NCBI RefSeq assembly: GCF_048323695.1
Contig: NZ_JBLWFT010000009.1
Span: forward strand, 1-64,000
Direction of reading: 5' to 3'
Length of the DNA: 64,000 nt
Source of the DNA: Aquisalimonas sp007126095
GTDB taxonomy: Bacteria; Pseudomonadota; Gammaproteobacteria; Nitrococcales; Aquisalimonadaceae
Shown: in pieces, positions 54,742 to 64,000 of the stretch
Numbering within the stretch: position 1 is the stretch's first letter
Layout of the letters: the number at the start of each line of letters is the position of its first letter
Position numbers and translations under genes: made by a program
Notes under the pieces: generated by a model
Told to the model about the DNA's origin: nothing
Database searches by the model: none
The model's input: the letters and a program-made list of their open reading frames with translations, nothing else

Positions 54742-55025
54742 ACGGGTCCGTGCTCTGCGCGCTGTTGCTGGCCGCAGCCACGGCCGCATCGGCCGTGCTG
54801 GTGATCTACAGCCAGCACCAGAGCCGTCTGCTGTTCGCGGAGGTGCAGGAGCTCAATCGCGAGCGTGATGCCCTGGACGCGGAATGGGGCATGTTGCGGC
54901 TGGAACAGGGTGCCTGGGCGACGCACGGCCGTGTCGAGCGCCTGGCACGGGAAGAGCTGGATATGGTCATGCCCGGACCGGATGACGTCATCATCCTTCG
55001 GCGTACCGGACGGGAGCAGAACTGA
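54738..55025 (+). CDS. ftsL: Cell division protein FtsL
   Basis: FtsL is a bitopic divisome protein that forms a complex with FtsB and FtsQ and activates FtsWI. It has 95 residues and begins with GTG inside the rsmH stop. One transmembrane helix (about 5-24) is followed by a leucine-zipper-like coiled coil (about 30-60). Sequence similarity is low in this family, so position carries much of the evidence. ftsI follows after 30 bp. Confidence 0.9.
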   Translation: MNGSVLCALLLAAATAASAVLVIYSQHQSRLLFAEVQELNRERDALDAEWGMLRLEQGAWATHGRVERLAREELDMVMPGPDDVIILRRTGREQN

Positions 55026-55055
55026 TGATCGCATACGAACGTGAAGGAGCCGCCG

Positions 55056-56786
55056 GTGGTCAGTAATTCGGCCAGGCAGACATACCAGCCACCGCACTGG
55101 CGCTACGTCGCCGTGCTGGTGGTGTTTGCGTTGCTGGCCGGCAGTGCGTTCGGGCGTGCCGTGGATCTGCAGGTGGTGCGCAAGGACTTCCTTCAGCATC
55201 AGGGAGATGCGCGCCACCTGCGCGTGATCTCCGATCCGGCTCACCGAGGCATGCTGACCGACCGTACAGGGGAGCCGCTTGCCATCAGCACGCCTGTGGA
55301 CTCGGTCTGGGCGCATCCCGGCAACCTGCTCGATGCCGCGGATCGGCTCCCGGAGCTGGCCGAGGCGCTGGACCTTGATCCGTCCCGACTGGCACAACGA
55401 CTGCGTGAGCGCGCCGACCGGCAGTTCGTCTACCTGCGCCGGCATATTCCGCCGCACCGGGCGGAAGAGGTGATGGCGCTGGATCTGCCCGGTGTTGCGC
55501 TCCGCCGCGAATACCGCCGCTTCTATCCGGCAGGTGAGGTGACAGGCCAGTTGCTCGGGTTCACCGATGTGGATGATGTGGGTCTGGAGGGGCTGGAACT
55601 CGGTTACGAAGGATGGTTGCGAGGCGAGCCCGGGCGCAAACGCGTGCTTCAGGATCAGCGCGGGCGTATCATCGAAGACGTGGAGCAACTCCGGGAGCCG
55701 CGCCCGGGGCGCGATCTGCGCCTCAGTATCGACCGGCGTCTGCAGTACCTGGCCTACCGCGAGTTCAAGCAGGCTGTGAACACCTACGACGCCGATGGTG
55801 GTTCCCTGGTGCTTATGCGCCCGAAGACCGGCGAGATTCTCGCCATGGTCAATCAACCGGCGTTCAACCCGAACAATCGTCGGGCGATGGAGCCGGGCAG
55901 TCATCGCAACTCGGCGGTGGTGGATGCCTATGAGCCCGGGTCCACCATCAAGCCGTTTACCGTGGCCGCCGCCCTGGACGCCGGGATTGTTACCCCGGAG
56001 AGCGAGTTTGACACCGAGCCCGGGTACTTGCGGGTCGGCAACCACGGCATCTATGACCTCCGCGACTACGGCCGCATCGACGTGTCCACCGTCCTGAGCA
56101 AGTCCAGCAACATCGGTGCAGCCAAGCTGGCGCTGGACATGGACGACCATCAGCTTTGGCGCATGCTGGACCGTGCCGGTTTCGGGCAGCGTAGTGGTCT
56201 GGGATTTCCGGGCGAGAGTTCCGGGCGGCTGTCGGATATGCCCCCACGCGGTGACGTGGAGCGCGCCACCCTGGCCTTCGGCTACGGCCTGTCGTCGACC
56301 CCGATGCAGCTCGCGCGCGCCTACTCCGCAATCGCCAGCGATGGCCGCATGCCCATGCCGTCGTTCCTGCGCCAGGACGAGGCCGAGTACTACGAGCGGG
56401 TCATGACGCCGGGCACCGCGTCGGTCGTCCGTGACATGCTTGAACAGGCCGTGCTCCCCGGCGGTACGGCAACGCGGGCCAGCGTTCCCGCCTACCGCGT
56501 GGCCGGCAAGACGGGCACGGTGCGCAAGTCCACGGCAGGCGGGTATTCCGATGATCGCTACGTGGCGTGGTTTGCCGGAATGGCCCCCGCCAGCGACCCC
56601 GAGCTGGTGATGGTCGTCATGCTCGACGAGCCCTCGGGAGATGCGTACTACGGTGGGCAGGTTGCTGCGCCCGTTTTCGCGGAGGTGATGGGCGGCGCCC
56701 TGCGGCTGCTCAACATTGCGCCGGACGGGCTCGACGACGAGCTCGTGCCTACGCCGTTGACGGCCATGGGCGAGGAGTCGCCATGA
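55056..56786 (+). CDS. ftsI: Septal peptidoglycan transpeptidase FtsI (PBP3)
   Basis: FtsI crosslinks peptidoglycan at the division septum and is a beta-lactam target. From the GTG at 55056 it has 576 residues. A short cytoplasmic tail precedes one transmembrane helix (about 17-36). The pedestal domain follows (about 50-220). The transpeptidase has SxxK with Ser296 (GSTIKP), SSN near 350-352 and KTGT with Lys485. GGAG lies 6 bp before this GTG; GTG at 55041 is an alternative. Overlaps murE by 4 bp. Confidence 0.96.
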   Translation: MVSNSARQTYQPPHWRYVAVLVVFALLAGSAFGRAVDLQVVRKDFLQHQGDARHLRVISDPAHRGMLTDRTGEPLAISTPVDSVWAHPGNLLDAADRLPELAEALDLDPSRLAQRLRERADRQFVYLRRHIPPHRAEEVMALDLPGVALRREYRRFYPAGEVTGQLLGFTDVDDVGLEGLELGYEGWLRGEPGRKRVLQDQRGRIIEDVEQLREPRPGRDLRLSIDRRLQYLAYREFKQAVNTYDADGGSLVLMRPKTGEILAMVNQPAFNPNNRRAMEPGSHRNSAVVDAYEPGSTIKPFTVAAALDAGIVTPESEFDTEPGYLRVGNHGIYDLRDYGRIDVSTVLSKSSNIGAAKLALDMDDHQLWRMLDRAGFGQRSGLGFPGESSGRLSDMPPRGDVERATLAFGYGLSSTPMQLARAYSAIASDGRMPMPSFLRQDEAEYYERVMTPGTASVVRDMLEQAVLPGGTATRASVPAYRVAGKTGTVRKSTAGGYSDDRYVAWFAGMAPASDPELVMVVMLDEPSGDAYYGGQVAAPVFAEVMGGALRLLNIAPDGLDDELVPTPLTAMGEESP

Positions 56787-58306
56787 GTGCCGCACGTGAA
56801 CAGGCCGCGACCACCACGCTGGAGAGCGTACTGGCCGGCGTAGGCGGCATCTCCCGCGTTCCCGCTGCGGCCGTGCATGGGATTACCGTGGACAGCCGCC
56901 GGGTGCAACGCGGATTCGTTTTCGCGGCACTGGAGGGTGCCCGCAGCCACGGCCTCGATCATCTGGACACGGCCCTGCAGCGGGCCCCGGCCGCGGTGCT
57001 CCATGATCCGGCGACCGGCGGTGACGCGGATGCCGCCACGCAGGTCTGCGGCGCGGCCGGCGTGCCGCTTGTCCCCGTTCCGGCCCTGGAGGCCAACCTG
57101 GGCGGCATTGCGGCCCGTGTCTACCGGGAGCCGGCATCGCAGCTGTGCTGTATTGGCGTGACCGGAACCGATGGCAAGACCTCTGTGACGCAGTTTCTCG
57201 CGGGGGCATTGCAACGCGCCGGCGAGCCTTGTGGCCTGTTAGGCACGCTCGGTTCAGGGTTTCCCGGGGCGCTCGTCGATACCGGCATGACCACCCCGGA
57301 TGCCGCCGCCACCCAGGCGCTGCTTCGGGAACTGGTGGACCGGGGGGCGACCCATGTGGCCATGGAGGTTTCCTCTCATGCACTGGTCCAGCACCGGGTC
57401 GGCGGGGTGGTGTTCGATACCGCCGTACTGACCAATCTGGGCCGTGATCACCTGGATTATCACGGAACGCCGGAGGCCTATGCCGACGCCAAGCGGCGTC
57501 TGTTCGAGTCGCAGGGGCTGCGGCTGGCCGTCCTCAATCTTGACGATGCCCTCGGCGTGCGCCTGGGTCGTGAGCTGGCGGATGGCCCCGTGCGGGTCAT
57601 GGGCTACTCCATGGATGCCAACGCCAGCGCGGAGATCATCTGCACATCGCTCAAGCCGCAGCCGGACGGCCTGCGCATGACGGTGGTGACCCCGGTGGGG
57701 CGCATCGATCTGGACGTGCCGCTGCTGGGCCGGTTCAACGCCGCCAACCTGTTGGCGGTCATCGGCACACTGGTGGGCCGTGGTTACGGGGCCGCCGCGA
57801 TTGAACAGACGTTGGCGGGCGTGTGCTCGGTCCCCGGGCGCATGGAACCGTTTCCCCGCGCCGATGGCCCTTTGGCCGTGGTGGATTATGCCCACACGCC
57901 CGGCGCACTCCGAGCCGCTCTGGCCGCTCTGCGGGAGCACCTGCAGGGCCGCCTGTGGTGCGTATTCGGCTGCGGTGGTGAGCGCGACACCGGCAAGCGT
58001 CCCCTGATGGCCGCCGCCGCCGAGCGCCTTGCTGACCATCTCATCATCACCGATGACAACCCGCGCGGGGAGGATCCGGATGCGATCGTGTCGGCGATCA
58101 GCAACGGCTTGCGCCGTCCCGAAGGCGCGCGGATTATTCGCGACCGCGGCGAGGCGATTGCCACCGCATTGCGAGAGGCGGGGCCGGGCGACGTGGTCCT
58201 GATCGCCGGCAAGGGTCACGAGACCGATCAGGCCACCGCCACGGGAAAGCAGCACTTCAGCGACCGCGAAACCGCCCGGGACATCCAGGCAGGAGGGCGC
58301 GCATGA
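56783..58306 (+). CDS. murE: UDP-MurNAc-L-Ala-D-Glu:meso-diaminopimelate ligase
   Basis: MurE adds the third residue of the peptide stem. It has 507 residues. ATP binding is at GVTGTDGKTS (about 127-136). The DNPR motif (425-428) in the C-terminal domain is the signature for meso-diaminopimelate rather than lysine. It overlaps ftsI and murF by 4 bp. Confidence 0.97.
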   Translation: MSAAREQAATTTLESVLAGVGGISRVPAAAVHGITVDSRRVQRGFVFAALEGARSHGLDHLDTALQRAPAAVLHDPATGGDADAATQVCGAAGVPLVPVPALEANLGGIAARVYREPASQLCCIGVTGTDGKTSVTQFLAGALQRAGEPCGLLGTLGSGFPGALVDTGMTTPDAAATQALLRELVDRGATHVAMEVSSHALVQHRVGGVVFDTAVLTNLGRDHLDYHGTPEAYADAKRRLFESQGLRLAVLNLDDALGVRLGRELADGPVRVMGYSMDANASAEIICTSLKPQPDGLRMTVVTPVGRIDLDVPLLGRFNAANLLAVIGTLVGRGYGAAAIEQTLAGVCSVPGRMEPFPRADGPLAVVDYAHTPGALRAALAALREHLQGRLWCVFGCGGERDTGKRPLMAAAAERLADHLIITDDNPRGEDPDAIVSAISNGLRRPEGARIIRDRGEAIATALREAGPGDVVLIAGKGHETDQATATGKQHFSDRETARDIQAGGRA

Positions 58307-59652
58307 TCCACTTCGCCCTCAATGATCTGGTGGAGCCGCTCCGGGCTCGACAGGTGGGCCCGTCGGTGACGTTCACGGGTGTGGCCACCGACAGCCGTCA
58401 CGTGCCGGAGGGCGCGCTGTTCGTGGCTCTGGAGGGCGAGCGGTTCGATGGTCACCGGTTTGCCCAGCAGGCCCTGGACAAGGGCGCGGCCGCGGCGCTG
58501 GTGGCGCGTGCGGACGGCATCACCGGCCCCTGCCTGGTGGTCGGCGACACGCTGCGCGCCCTGGGCGAGCTGGCGACGCTCTGGCGGCGCCGGGCACGGG
58601 CGCAGGTCGCCGCAGTCACGGGCAGTAACGGCAAGACCACCGTCAAGGAAATGCTCACCAGCATCCTCTCCCTGCGGGCGCCGACGCTGTTCACCCAGGG
58701 CAACCTCAACAACGAAATCGGTGTGCCGCTGACCCTGTTCCGGCTCACCGACGCGCACGCGCTCGCGGTGATCGAGATGGGGGCCAACCACGCCGGAGAA
58801 ATCGCCCGGCTTACCGCCATGGTCGAACCGGACGTGGGCGTGGTGACCAACGCCGGCCCCTCGCACCTCGAGGGCTTTGGCAGTCTCGACGGCGTCGCGC
58901 GGGCCAAGGGCGAGCTGTTCCGGGATCTGCCCGCCGGCGCAACCGCCGTGATCAACGCCGATGACCGGTATGCGCCCCTCTGGCGGGAGCTGGCCGGGCA
59001 GCGACGCGTGGTCACGTTCGGGCTTGAACATGAAGCCGACGTCATGGCCGAGCGTGACAACGGAGCTGTGACCATGGTCGTGGGCACCCAGCGCCTTGAG
59101 CTTGTGCTCCCGGTTCCGGGTCGGCACAACCTGGCCAACGCCCTGGCGGCCGCCGCCACCGCGCACGCGCTTGGGATCGCGCCGGAAGCCATCCGTAACG
59201 GTCTGCAGGCGTTCCGGCCCGCGGCCGGGCGCCTCACCCGCCGTGCCGGCCGGGCGGGCAGCGAAGTGCTGGACGATACCTACAACGCCAACCCGGCGTC
59301 GCTGGTAGCCGGCCTGGACGTGCTCGCCGAAGCCGGGGAGCCGCGCTGGCTCATTCTCGGGGACATGGGTGAGCTGGGTGCCGAGGCGGCCGACCTGCAC
59401 GCCGAGGCGGGCCGTCAGGCGCGGGCCGCCGGGGTGACGCGGCTGTTCGCTGTCGGGCCGCTCAGTGCCGCCGCCGTGGAGGCTTTCGGTGCCGGCGCAG
59501 AGCATTTTCCGGGTCGGGATGCGCTGGTGGCGAGCGCGAGACAGGAACTGACCCCGGGGGCCACCGTGCTGATCAAGGGATCCCGCAGCATGGGGATGGA
59601 AGCGGTGGTGCGGGCACTAGAAGAGCCGGAAACGGCCGACGGAGACGGGTGA
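58303..59652 (+). CDS. murF: UDP-MurNAc-tripeptide D-Ala-D-Ala ligase MurF
   Basis: MurF adds D-Ala-D-Ala to complete the pentapeptide precursor. It has 449 residues (E. coli 452). The P-loop VTGSNGKTTVKEM (about 106-118) and NLNNEIGVPLTL are typical. DDTYNANPAS is the conserved substrate block. The N-terminal domain starts with the GVATDSR motif. It overlaps murE by 4 bp and is one base from mraY. Confidence 0.96.
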   Translation: MIHFALNDLVEPLRARQVGPSVTFTGVATDSRHVPEGALFVALEGERFDGHRFAQQALDKGAAAALVARADGITGPCLVVGDTLRALGELATLWRRRARAQVAAVTGSNGKTTVKEMLTSILSLRAPTLFTQGNLNNEIGVPLTLFRLTDAHALAVIEMGANHAGEIARLTAMVEPDVGVVTNAGPSHLEGFGSLDGVARAKGELFRDLPAGATAVINADDRYAPLWRELAGQRRVVTFGLEHEADVMAERDNGAVTMVVGTQRLELVLPVPGRHNLANALAAAATAHALGIAPEAIRNGLQAFRPAAGRLTRRAGRAGSEVLDDTYNANPASLVAGLDVLAEAGEPRWLILGDMGELGAEAADLHAEAGRQARAAGVTRLFAVGPLSAAAVEAFGAGAEHFPGRDALVASARQELTPGATVLIKGSRSMGMEAVVRALEEPETADGDG

Positions 59653-59653
59653 C

Positions 59654-60736
59654 ATGCTGTTTCATCTACTTGGATTGCTTGAAGAGTTCTACAGCGGGTT
59701 CAGGGTGTTCCAGTACATCACCCTGCGCGGCATCATGGGCGTGCTCACCGCGTTGGTGATCTCCTTCATTGTCGGCCCATTCGTCATCCGGCGGCTCGGC
59801 CAACACCAGATCGGGCAGCAGGTCCGTGACGACGGTCCCGAGTCCCACCTGTCCAAGGCCGGTACGCCCACCATGGGCGGCGCCATGATTCTGGTCGCCA
59901 TTGCCGTGTCGACACTGCTGTGGTCGGACCTGACCAACCGCTATGTCTGGATCGTGCTCATGACCACGCTGGCCTTCGGCGTCATCGGCGGCGTGGACGA
60001 CTACCTCAAACTGCGTTACGGCAACAGTCGCGGGCTACCTGCCCGGCAGAAGTACTTCTGGCAGTCGGTGGTGGGGGTGGCCGCGGCCGCGGCGCTGTTC
60101 CTGTCCGCCCAGAATACGGTGGAGACCGAGCTGATCCTGCCGTTCGTCAAGGACGTGAGCTGGCAGCTCGGCTGGCTCTTCATTCCGCTGGCCTACCTAG
60201 TCGTGGTGGGCGCCAGCAACGCGGTCAATCTCACGGACGGGCTCGACGGCCTGGCCATCAACCCGGCCGTCCTCGTTGGGGGTGCCCTGGGCGTGTTCGC
60301 CTACGCCTCCGGCCACTTCCAGTTCGCCGACTACCTGGGGATTCCGTTCGTCCCGGGGGTCGGCGAGGTGGTCATTTTCTGCGGCGCGCTGGTGGGCGCC
60401 GGCCTCGGCTTTCTGTGGTTCAACGCATACCCCGCCCAGGTCTTCATGGGCGACGTGGGCGCACTGGCACTCGGCGCCGCACTGGGAATCGTCGCCGTGG
60501 TCACGCGACAGGAGATCGTGCTGTTCATCATGGCGGGCGTGTTCGTCATGGAGACCATCTCCGTGATGATCCAGGTCGCCTCGTTCAAGCTCACCGGCCG
60601 TCGCGTGTTTCGCATGGCGCCGCTGCACCACCATTTTGAACTCAAGGGTTGGCCCGAGCCTCGGGTCATTGTTCGGTTCTGGATCATTACCGTGATTCTG
60701 GTTCTGATCGGGCTCGCTTCACTGAAGATCAGGTAA
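59654..60736 (+). CDS. mraY: Phospho-MurNAc-pentapeptide translocase MraY
   Basis: MraY moves phospho-MurNAc-pentapeptide onto undecaprenyl phosphate to form lipid I. It has 360 residues, as in E. coli, with about ten transmembrane helices. The conserved Asp-rich loops are GGVDDYLKLR (about 112-121) and NLTDGLDGLA (about 193-202). The C-terminal APLHHHFELKGW is the His-rich loop. murD starts at the next base after the stop. Confidence 0.98.
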   Translation: MLFHLLGLLEEFYSGFRVFQYITLRGIMGVLTALVISFIVGPFVIRRLGQHQIGQQVRDDGPESHLSKAGTPTMGGAMILVAIAVSTLLWSDLTNRYVWIVLMTTLAFGVIGGVDDYLKLRYGNSRGLPARQKYFWQSVVGVAAAAALFLSAQNTVETELILPFVKDVSWQLGWLFIPLAYLVVVGASNAVNLTDGLDGLAINPAVLVGGALGVFAYASGHFQFADYLGIPFVPGVGEVVIFCGALVGAGLGFLWFNAYPAQVFMGDVGALALGAALGIVAVVTRQEIVLFIMAGVFVMETISVMIQVASFKLTGRRVFRMAPLHHHFELKGWPEPRVIVRFWIITVILVLIGLASLKIR

Positions 60737-62083
60737 ATGCAACAAGCCATGGCAACAAACGCGCAGAGAACAGTGGTTGTCGGCTTGGGCCGGACGGGCG
60801 AGGCCTGCGTGCGTTTCCTGCATGCGCGTGGTGTTGCCGTGGCTGCAACGGACAGCCGCGAACGGCCGCCGGCCATGGCGGCGGTACAGGAACTGGACCG
60901 GGGGATTCCGCTGCAGGTGGGCGGATTCGACGCGGCCATGCTTGCCGATGCGCAGGAGATCGTGGTCAGCCCCGGTGTGTCGCTGGACGAGCAGGCCCTG
61001 CGTCAGGCGCGCCTGTGCGGTGTTCCCGTGATCAGCGAGATCGAGCTGTTCGCCCGGCATGCCCGGGCGCCCGTGGTGGCCATCACCGGCTCGAACGGCA
61101 AGAGCACGGTCACGACGCTGGTGGGCGAGATGGCCGCGGAAGCCGGAAAGCGCGCCGGTGTAGGCGGCAACCTCGGTACGCCGGCGCTGGATCTTCTGAC
61201 CGACCCGGAGCCGGACCTCTACGTGCTGGAACTCTCCAGTTTCCAGCTGGAGACGACTTACTCCCTGCGGCCCGCCGCCTCCGTGGTGCTCAATGTCAGT
61301 GCCGACCACATGGACCGGCACGGCGATATCGGTGCATACGCCGCGATCAAGGCGGGCATCTACGCGGGTGACGGCATCATGGTGATCAATCGTGATGATC
61401 CGCGCGTTGCCGCAATGGCCCGGCGTCGCCGCACGGTGCGTTCCTTCAGCCTTGGTGCTCCCGCGGCCGGGGGGTTCGGTATCCTGACAGCGCAAGGCCG
61501 TGAATGGCTGGCCCGGGACCGCGATCTCATCATGCCAGTGGATGAGCTTGCGCTGCAGGGGCGGCACAACCAGTTGAACGCACTGGCGGCCCTGGCTCTG
61601 GCGGAATCGGTGGGGCTGCCGTCCCAAGACTGCGTCAACGTCCTGCGCCGTTTCCGGGGGCTGCCGCACCGGATGGAATGGCTGGCCGACCATAACGGTG
61701 TGCGCTGGATCAATGACTCCAAGGCCACGAATGTGGGCGCCGCCATCGCCGCCGTTCAGGGACTGGAAGGCCCGCTGGTGCTGATCGCCGGTGGGCAGGG
61801 CAAGGGGGCGGACTTCGCGCCGCTTGCTGCTGCCCTCGAGGGCAAGTCCCGGGCCGTGATCCTGTACGGCGAGGATGCCCCGCTGATCGCGCGGGCGCTG
61901 GGCGATTCGGTGCCCGTGCAGCGGGTCGCCGGCCTGGACGAGGCGGTCACCGCCGCAGCGGCCACGGCCGAACCGGGCGATACGGTTGTGCTCGCGCCGG
62001 CGTGCGCCAGCTTCGATCAGTTCAGCGGCTACCAGGAACGGGGCCGGGCGTTTGCCGAGGCGGTCGGGAGGGTTGCCCGATGA
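60737..62083 (+). CDS. murD: UDP-MurNAc-L-Ala:D-glutamate ligase MurD
   Basis: MurD adds D-glutamate to UDP-MurNAc-L-Ala. It has 448 residues. The N-terminal nucleotide fold VVVGLGRTG binds the substrate. ATP is bound by AITGSNGKSTVTTL (about 114-127). DSKATNVGA is the third conserved motif. The ATG at 60737 abuts the mraY stop; a second ATG at 60749 is possible. It overlaps ftsW by 4 bp. Confidence 0.96.
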   Translation: MQQAMATNAQRTVVVGLGRTGEACVRFLHARGVAVAATDSRERPPAMAAVQELDRGIPLQVGGFDAAMLADAQEIVVSPGVSLDEQALRQARLCGVPVISEIELFARHARAPVVAITGSNGKSTVTTLVGEMAAEAGKRAGVGGNLGTPALDLLTDPEPDLYVLELSSFQLETTYSLRPAASVVLNVSADHMDRHGDIGAYAAIKAGIYAGDGIMVINRDDPRVAAMARRRRTVRSFSLGAPAAGGFGILTAQGREWLARDRDLIMPVDELALQGRHNQLNALAALALAESVGLPSQDCVNVLRRFRGLPHRMEWLADHNGVRWINDSKATNVGAAIAAVQGLEGPLVLIAGGQGKGADFAPLAAALEGKSRAVILYGEDAPLIARALGDSVPVQRVAGLDEAVTAAAATAEPGDTVVLAPACASFDQFSGYQERGRAFAEAVGRVAR

Positions 62084-63267
62084 GCGTTCCCGTGCTCAAT
62101 GCCGTCGCCACCGAGGCCCGCCGCGCCACCGCGCTGTGGCCGAACCTCGATCAGCGCCTGCTTCTGGCGCTCGCCGCGGCCGTGCTGCTGGGCATCGTGG
62201 CGGTGACGTCGGCATCCGTCTCCCTGGCGGAGAGCCAGTTCGGCTCGCCGTTCTACTACCTCAACCGGCAGCTGCTGTTCCTCGGCCTGACGCTGGCCGC
62301 CAGCTGGGTGGTGTTGCAGGTACCGGTACAGACCTGGTACCAGGCCAGCGGTCTGCTGCTCCTGCTGGCCATGCTGCTGCTGGTCCTGGTCCTGATTCCG
62401 GGGGTGGGGCGCGAAGTGAACGGTGCCACGCGCTGGATTCCGGTGGGCATCTTCCATCTGCAGGTCTCCGAGGTTGCCAAGTTCGGCGTGCTGTTCTACC
62501 TCGCGGCCTATCTGGTGCGTCGCGGCGACCGGGTGCGGGGCTCCATGCAGGGCTTTCTCATTCCCATCGTGCTGCTCGGCGCCAGCGGTCTGCTGCTGCT
62601 CATGCAGCCCGACTTCGGGGGGGCGCTGGTGCTCGGAGCCACAGGGCTGGGGCTGCTGTTTCTGGCCGGAGTCCCCCTGTGGCGTTTTCTGGTGCTGGCC
62701 TCCTGTGCGGGTGGCGCGGCCTGGATGCTGATCGTCACGTCCCCCTACCGGATCACCCGGCTCATGGCCTTCGTGGACCCCTGGGCCGATCCGTTCAACA
62801 CCGGCTTCCAGCTGACCCAGTCGCTGATCGCCATCGGTCGCGGTGAGTGGTTCGGCGTGGGGTTGGGCGCAAGCGTGCAGAAGCTCTTCTATCTGCCGGA
62901 GGCGCACACAGATTTCGTCTTCGCAGTCCTGGCCGAGGAGCTTGGTCTGGTCGGCGTCGTGCTGGTGCTGGTGCTGTATTCCTGGATCGTCTGGCGGATT
63001 CTCGCCATTGGCGCTGCCGCTATCCGGGCCCACCAGCCCTTCGGCGGCTATCTCTGCTTCGCGGTTGGCTTCTGGCTTGGGCTGCAGAGCTTCATCAACA
63101 TCGGCGTGAACATGGGGTTGCTCCCGACCAAGGGGCTGACGCTGCCGCTGATGAGCTACGGCGGCAGCAGTCTGCTCACCACCGGTGTCGCACTGGCCGT
63201 GGTTCTGCGGGTGGATTACGAACGCCGTATGGCGGAACGGGCGCCGCGCCCGGGGAGGTCGTCATGA
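62080..63267 (+). CDS. ftsW: Septal peptidoglycan glycosyltransferase FtsW
   Basis: FtsW is the SEDS-family polymerase that works with FtsI at the septum. From the ATG at 62080 it has 395 residues and about ten transmembrane helices. The periplasmic loop with the conserved Asp lies in the AFVDPWADP region. LPTKGLTLPLMSYGGSS is the C-terminal SEDS signature. A GGGAGGG site lies 8 bp upstream. It overlaps murG by 4 bp. Confidence 0.96.
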   Translation: MSVPVLNAVATEARRATALWPNLDQRLLLALAAAVLLGIVAVTSASVSLAESQFGSPFYYLNRQLLFLGLTLAASWVVLQVPVQTWYQASGLLLLLAMLLLVLVLIPGVGREVNGATRWIPVGIFHLQVSEVAKFGVLFYLAAYLVRRGDRVRGSMQGFLIPIVLLGASGLLLLMQPDFGGALVLGATGLGLLFLAGVPLWRFLVLASCAGGAAWMLIVTSPYRITRLMAFVDPWADPFNTGFQLTQSLIAIGRGEWFGVGLGASVQKLFYLPEAHTDFVFAVLAEELGLVGVVLVLVLYSWIVWRILAIGAAAIRAHQPFGGYLCFAVGFWLGLQSFINIGVNMGLLPTKGLTLPLMSYGGSSLLTTGVALAVVLRVDYERRMAERAPRPGRSS

Positions 63268-64000
63268 CCCGCGCTGTGGCGGAAACACCTGTGCTGATCA
63301 TGGCCGGCGGTACCGGCGGACACGTCTTCCCGGCGCTTGCCGTCGCCGACGCCCTGCGCGCCCGCGGCGTGCCGGTGATCTGGCTCGGCACCCGTAAGGG
63401 GCTCGAGTCGCGGGTGGTGCCGGAAGCGGGCCTGGTGCTCGAGTGGCTGACGGTCCAGGGGCTTCGGGGCAACGGTGCCCTGGGCTGGGTGCTGGCGCCG
63501 GTGCGTGTGTTGCGTGCGGTGCTGCAGGCGGCGCGGGTTGTGCGCCGCCACCGGCCGCGCGCCGTGCTCGGCATGGGCGGCTATGTGGCTGGCCCCGGTG
63601 GGCTGGCGGCCTGGCTGCTGCGGTGCCCGCTGATCATTCACGAGCAGAACGCCGTGGCCGGGATGACCAACCGTCTTCTGGCGCGGCTCGCGCGCCGAGT
63701 GCTCGCCGGTTTTCCGGGCGCCTTTGCCGGTGATCGCGCCGAGGTCACCGGCAATCCGGTGCGCGGTGCCATCCTGCGACTGCCGCCACCGGAGGAGCGC
63801 CCGCAGGGACGTGAGCCCTGGCGGCTACTGGTGGTCGGCGGCAGCCTCGGCGCCAAGGTCCTCAACGAGGTGGTGCCGCAGGCGCTGGCCCTGATGCCGG
63901 AGTCGGAGCGGCCGGTGGTGGTGCATCAGGCCGGCGAGGTCACGGGCGAGCTTGCCCGCAGCGAATACGCAGGGCTTGGTGTCAGCGCCGAGGTGACGCC
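63264..64000 (+). CDS. murG: UDP-GlcNAc:lipid I N-acetylglucosaminyltransferase MurG (partial)
   Basis: MurG converts lipid I to lipid II at the cytoplasmic face of the membrane. The gene runs off the window after about 245 codons; the family is usually about 355. MAGGTGGHVFPALAVA (about 13-28) holds the first glycine-rich loop. GMGGYVAGPGGLAA is the second, and IIHEQNAVAGMTNRLLA is the acceptor region. VVGGSLGAKVLN begins the C-terminal domain. It follows ftsW with an ATGA overlap. Confidence 0.96.
   Translation, partial: MTRAVAETPVLIMAGGTGGHVFPALAVADALRARGVPVIWLGTRKGLESRVVPEAGLVLEWLTVQGLRGNGALGWVLAPVRVLRAVLQAARVVRRHRPRAVLGMGGYVAGPGGLAAWLLRCPLIIHEQNAVAGMTNRLLARLARRVLAGFPGAFAGDRAEVTGNPVRGAILRLPPPEERPQGREPWRLLVVGGSLGAKVLNEVVPQALALMPESERPVVVHQAGEVTGELARSEYAGLGVSAEVT

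Noticed and set aside
54534..56795. A 753-codon open frame opposite rsmH/ftsL/ftsI
   Set aside because: It crosses three well-supported dcw genes on the plus strand.

Overview
This window is a gene-dense, high-GC stretch of a gammaproteobacterial chromosome. Gene content and order resemble the Chromatiales/Ectothiorhodospiraceae (halophilic or alkaliphilic purple-sulfur relatives) more than the enterics. That family-level guess rests on synteny, on acidic proteins such as the long Asp/Glu-rich insert in RpoN, and on high GC; it is inference. Nearly every base is coding, 1- to 17-bp gene overlaps are common, and no tRNA, prophage, insertion sequence or CRISPR array was seen.

Layout. 155-7222: B12-dependent methionine synthase (metH), a two-gene amidoligase/class I amidotransferase-like operon, and a divergent O-acetylhomoserine sulfhydrylase (metY-like). 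7250-14867: the ybeL-leuS-lptE-holA-proA-nadD-rsfS-rlmH block (tRNA charging, LPS assembly, replication clamp loader, proline and NAD synthesis, ribosome silencing and 23S methylation). 14925-24485: maf-rng-yhdP-nitrilase-tldD-pmbA, with a striking nested inverted repeat between tldD and pmbA. 24510-34063, minus strand: a small protein of unknown function, then the nitrogen-PTS/RapZ/HprK cluster with hpf and rpoN, then lptB-lptA-lptC-kdsC-kdsD and a Ca/Na exchanger. 34199-38856: mlaFEDCB, ibaG and murA. 38881-41935: hisG-hisD-hisC. 41954-48034: degS/algW-type protease, NIF3 protein, the cytochrome bc1 operon petABC, then sspA-sspB. 48042-52623: dolP-diaA-yraN-lpoA and divergent rsmI. 52652-53010: RNase P RNA with a strong terminator. 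53247-64000: the dcw cell-wall/division cluster mraZ-rsmH-ftsL-ftsI-murE-murF-mraY-murD-ftsW-murG (murG runs off the window), preceded by a sigma70 promoter and MraZ operator repeats.

The envelope theme dominates. Kdo synthesis (kdsCD), LPS transport (lptABCE), phospholipid trafficking (mla, yhdP), outer-membrane quality control (dolP, lpoA, degS) and peptidoglycan synthesis (murA, dcw) are all here, interleaved with regulators that tune them (RapZ, PTS-Ntr, RpoN, HPF). The least understood parts are the amidoligase/amidotransferase pair, the tldD-pmbA inverted repeat, a shortened HprK lacking a conserved histidine, a ribbon-helix-helix-like small protein next to pmbA, and a sigma54-type promoter motif facing antisense into lptB. 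Starts given below were chosen from ribosome binding sites, overlaps and family lengths, and several differ from the longest possible reading frame.
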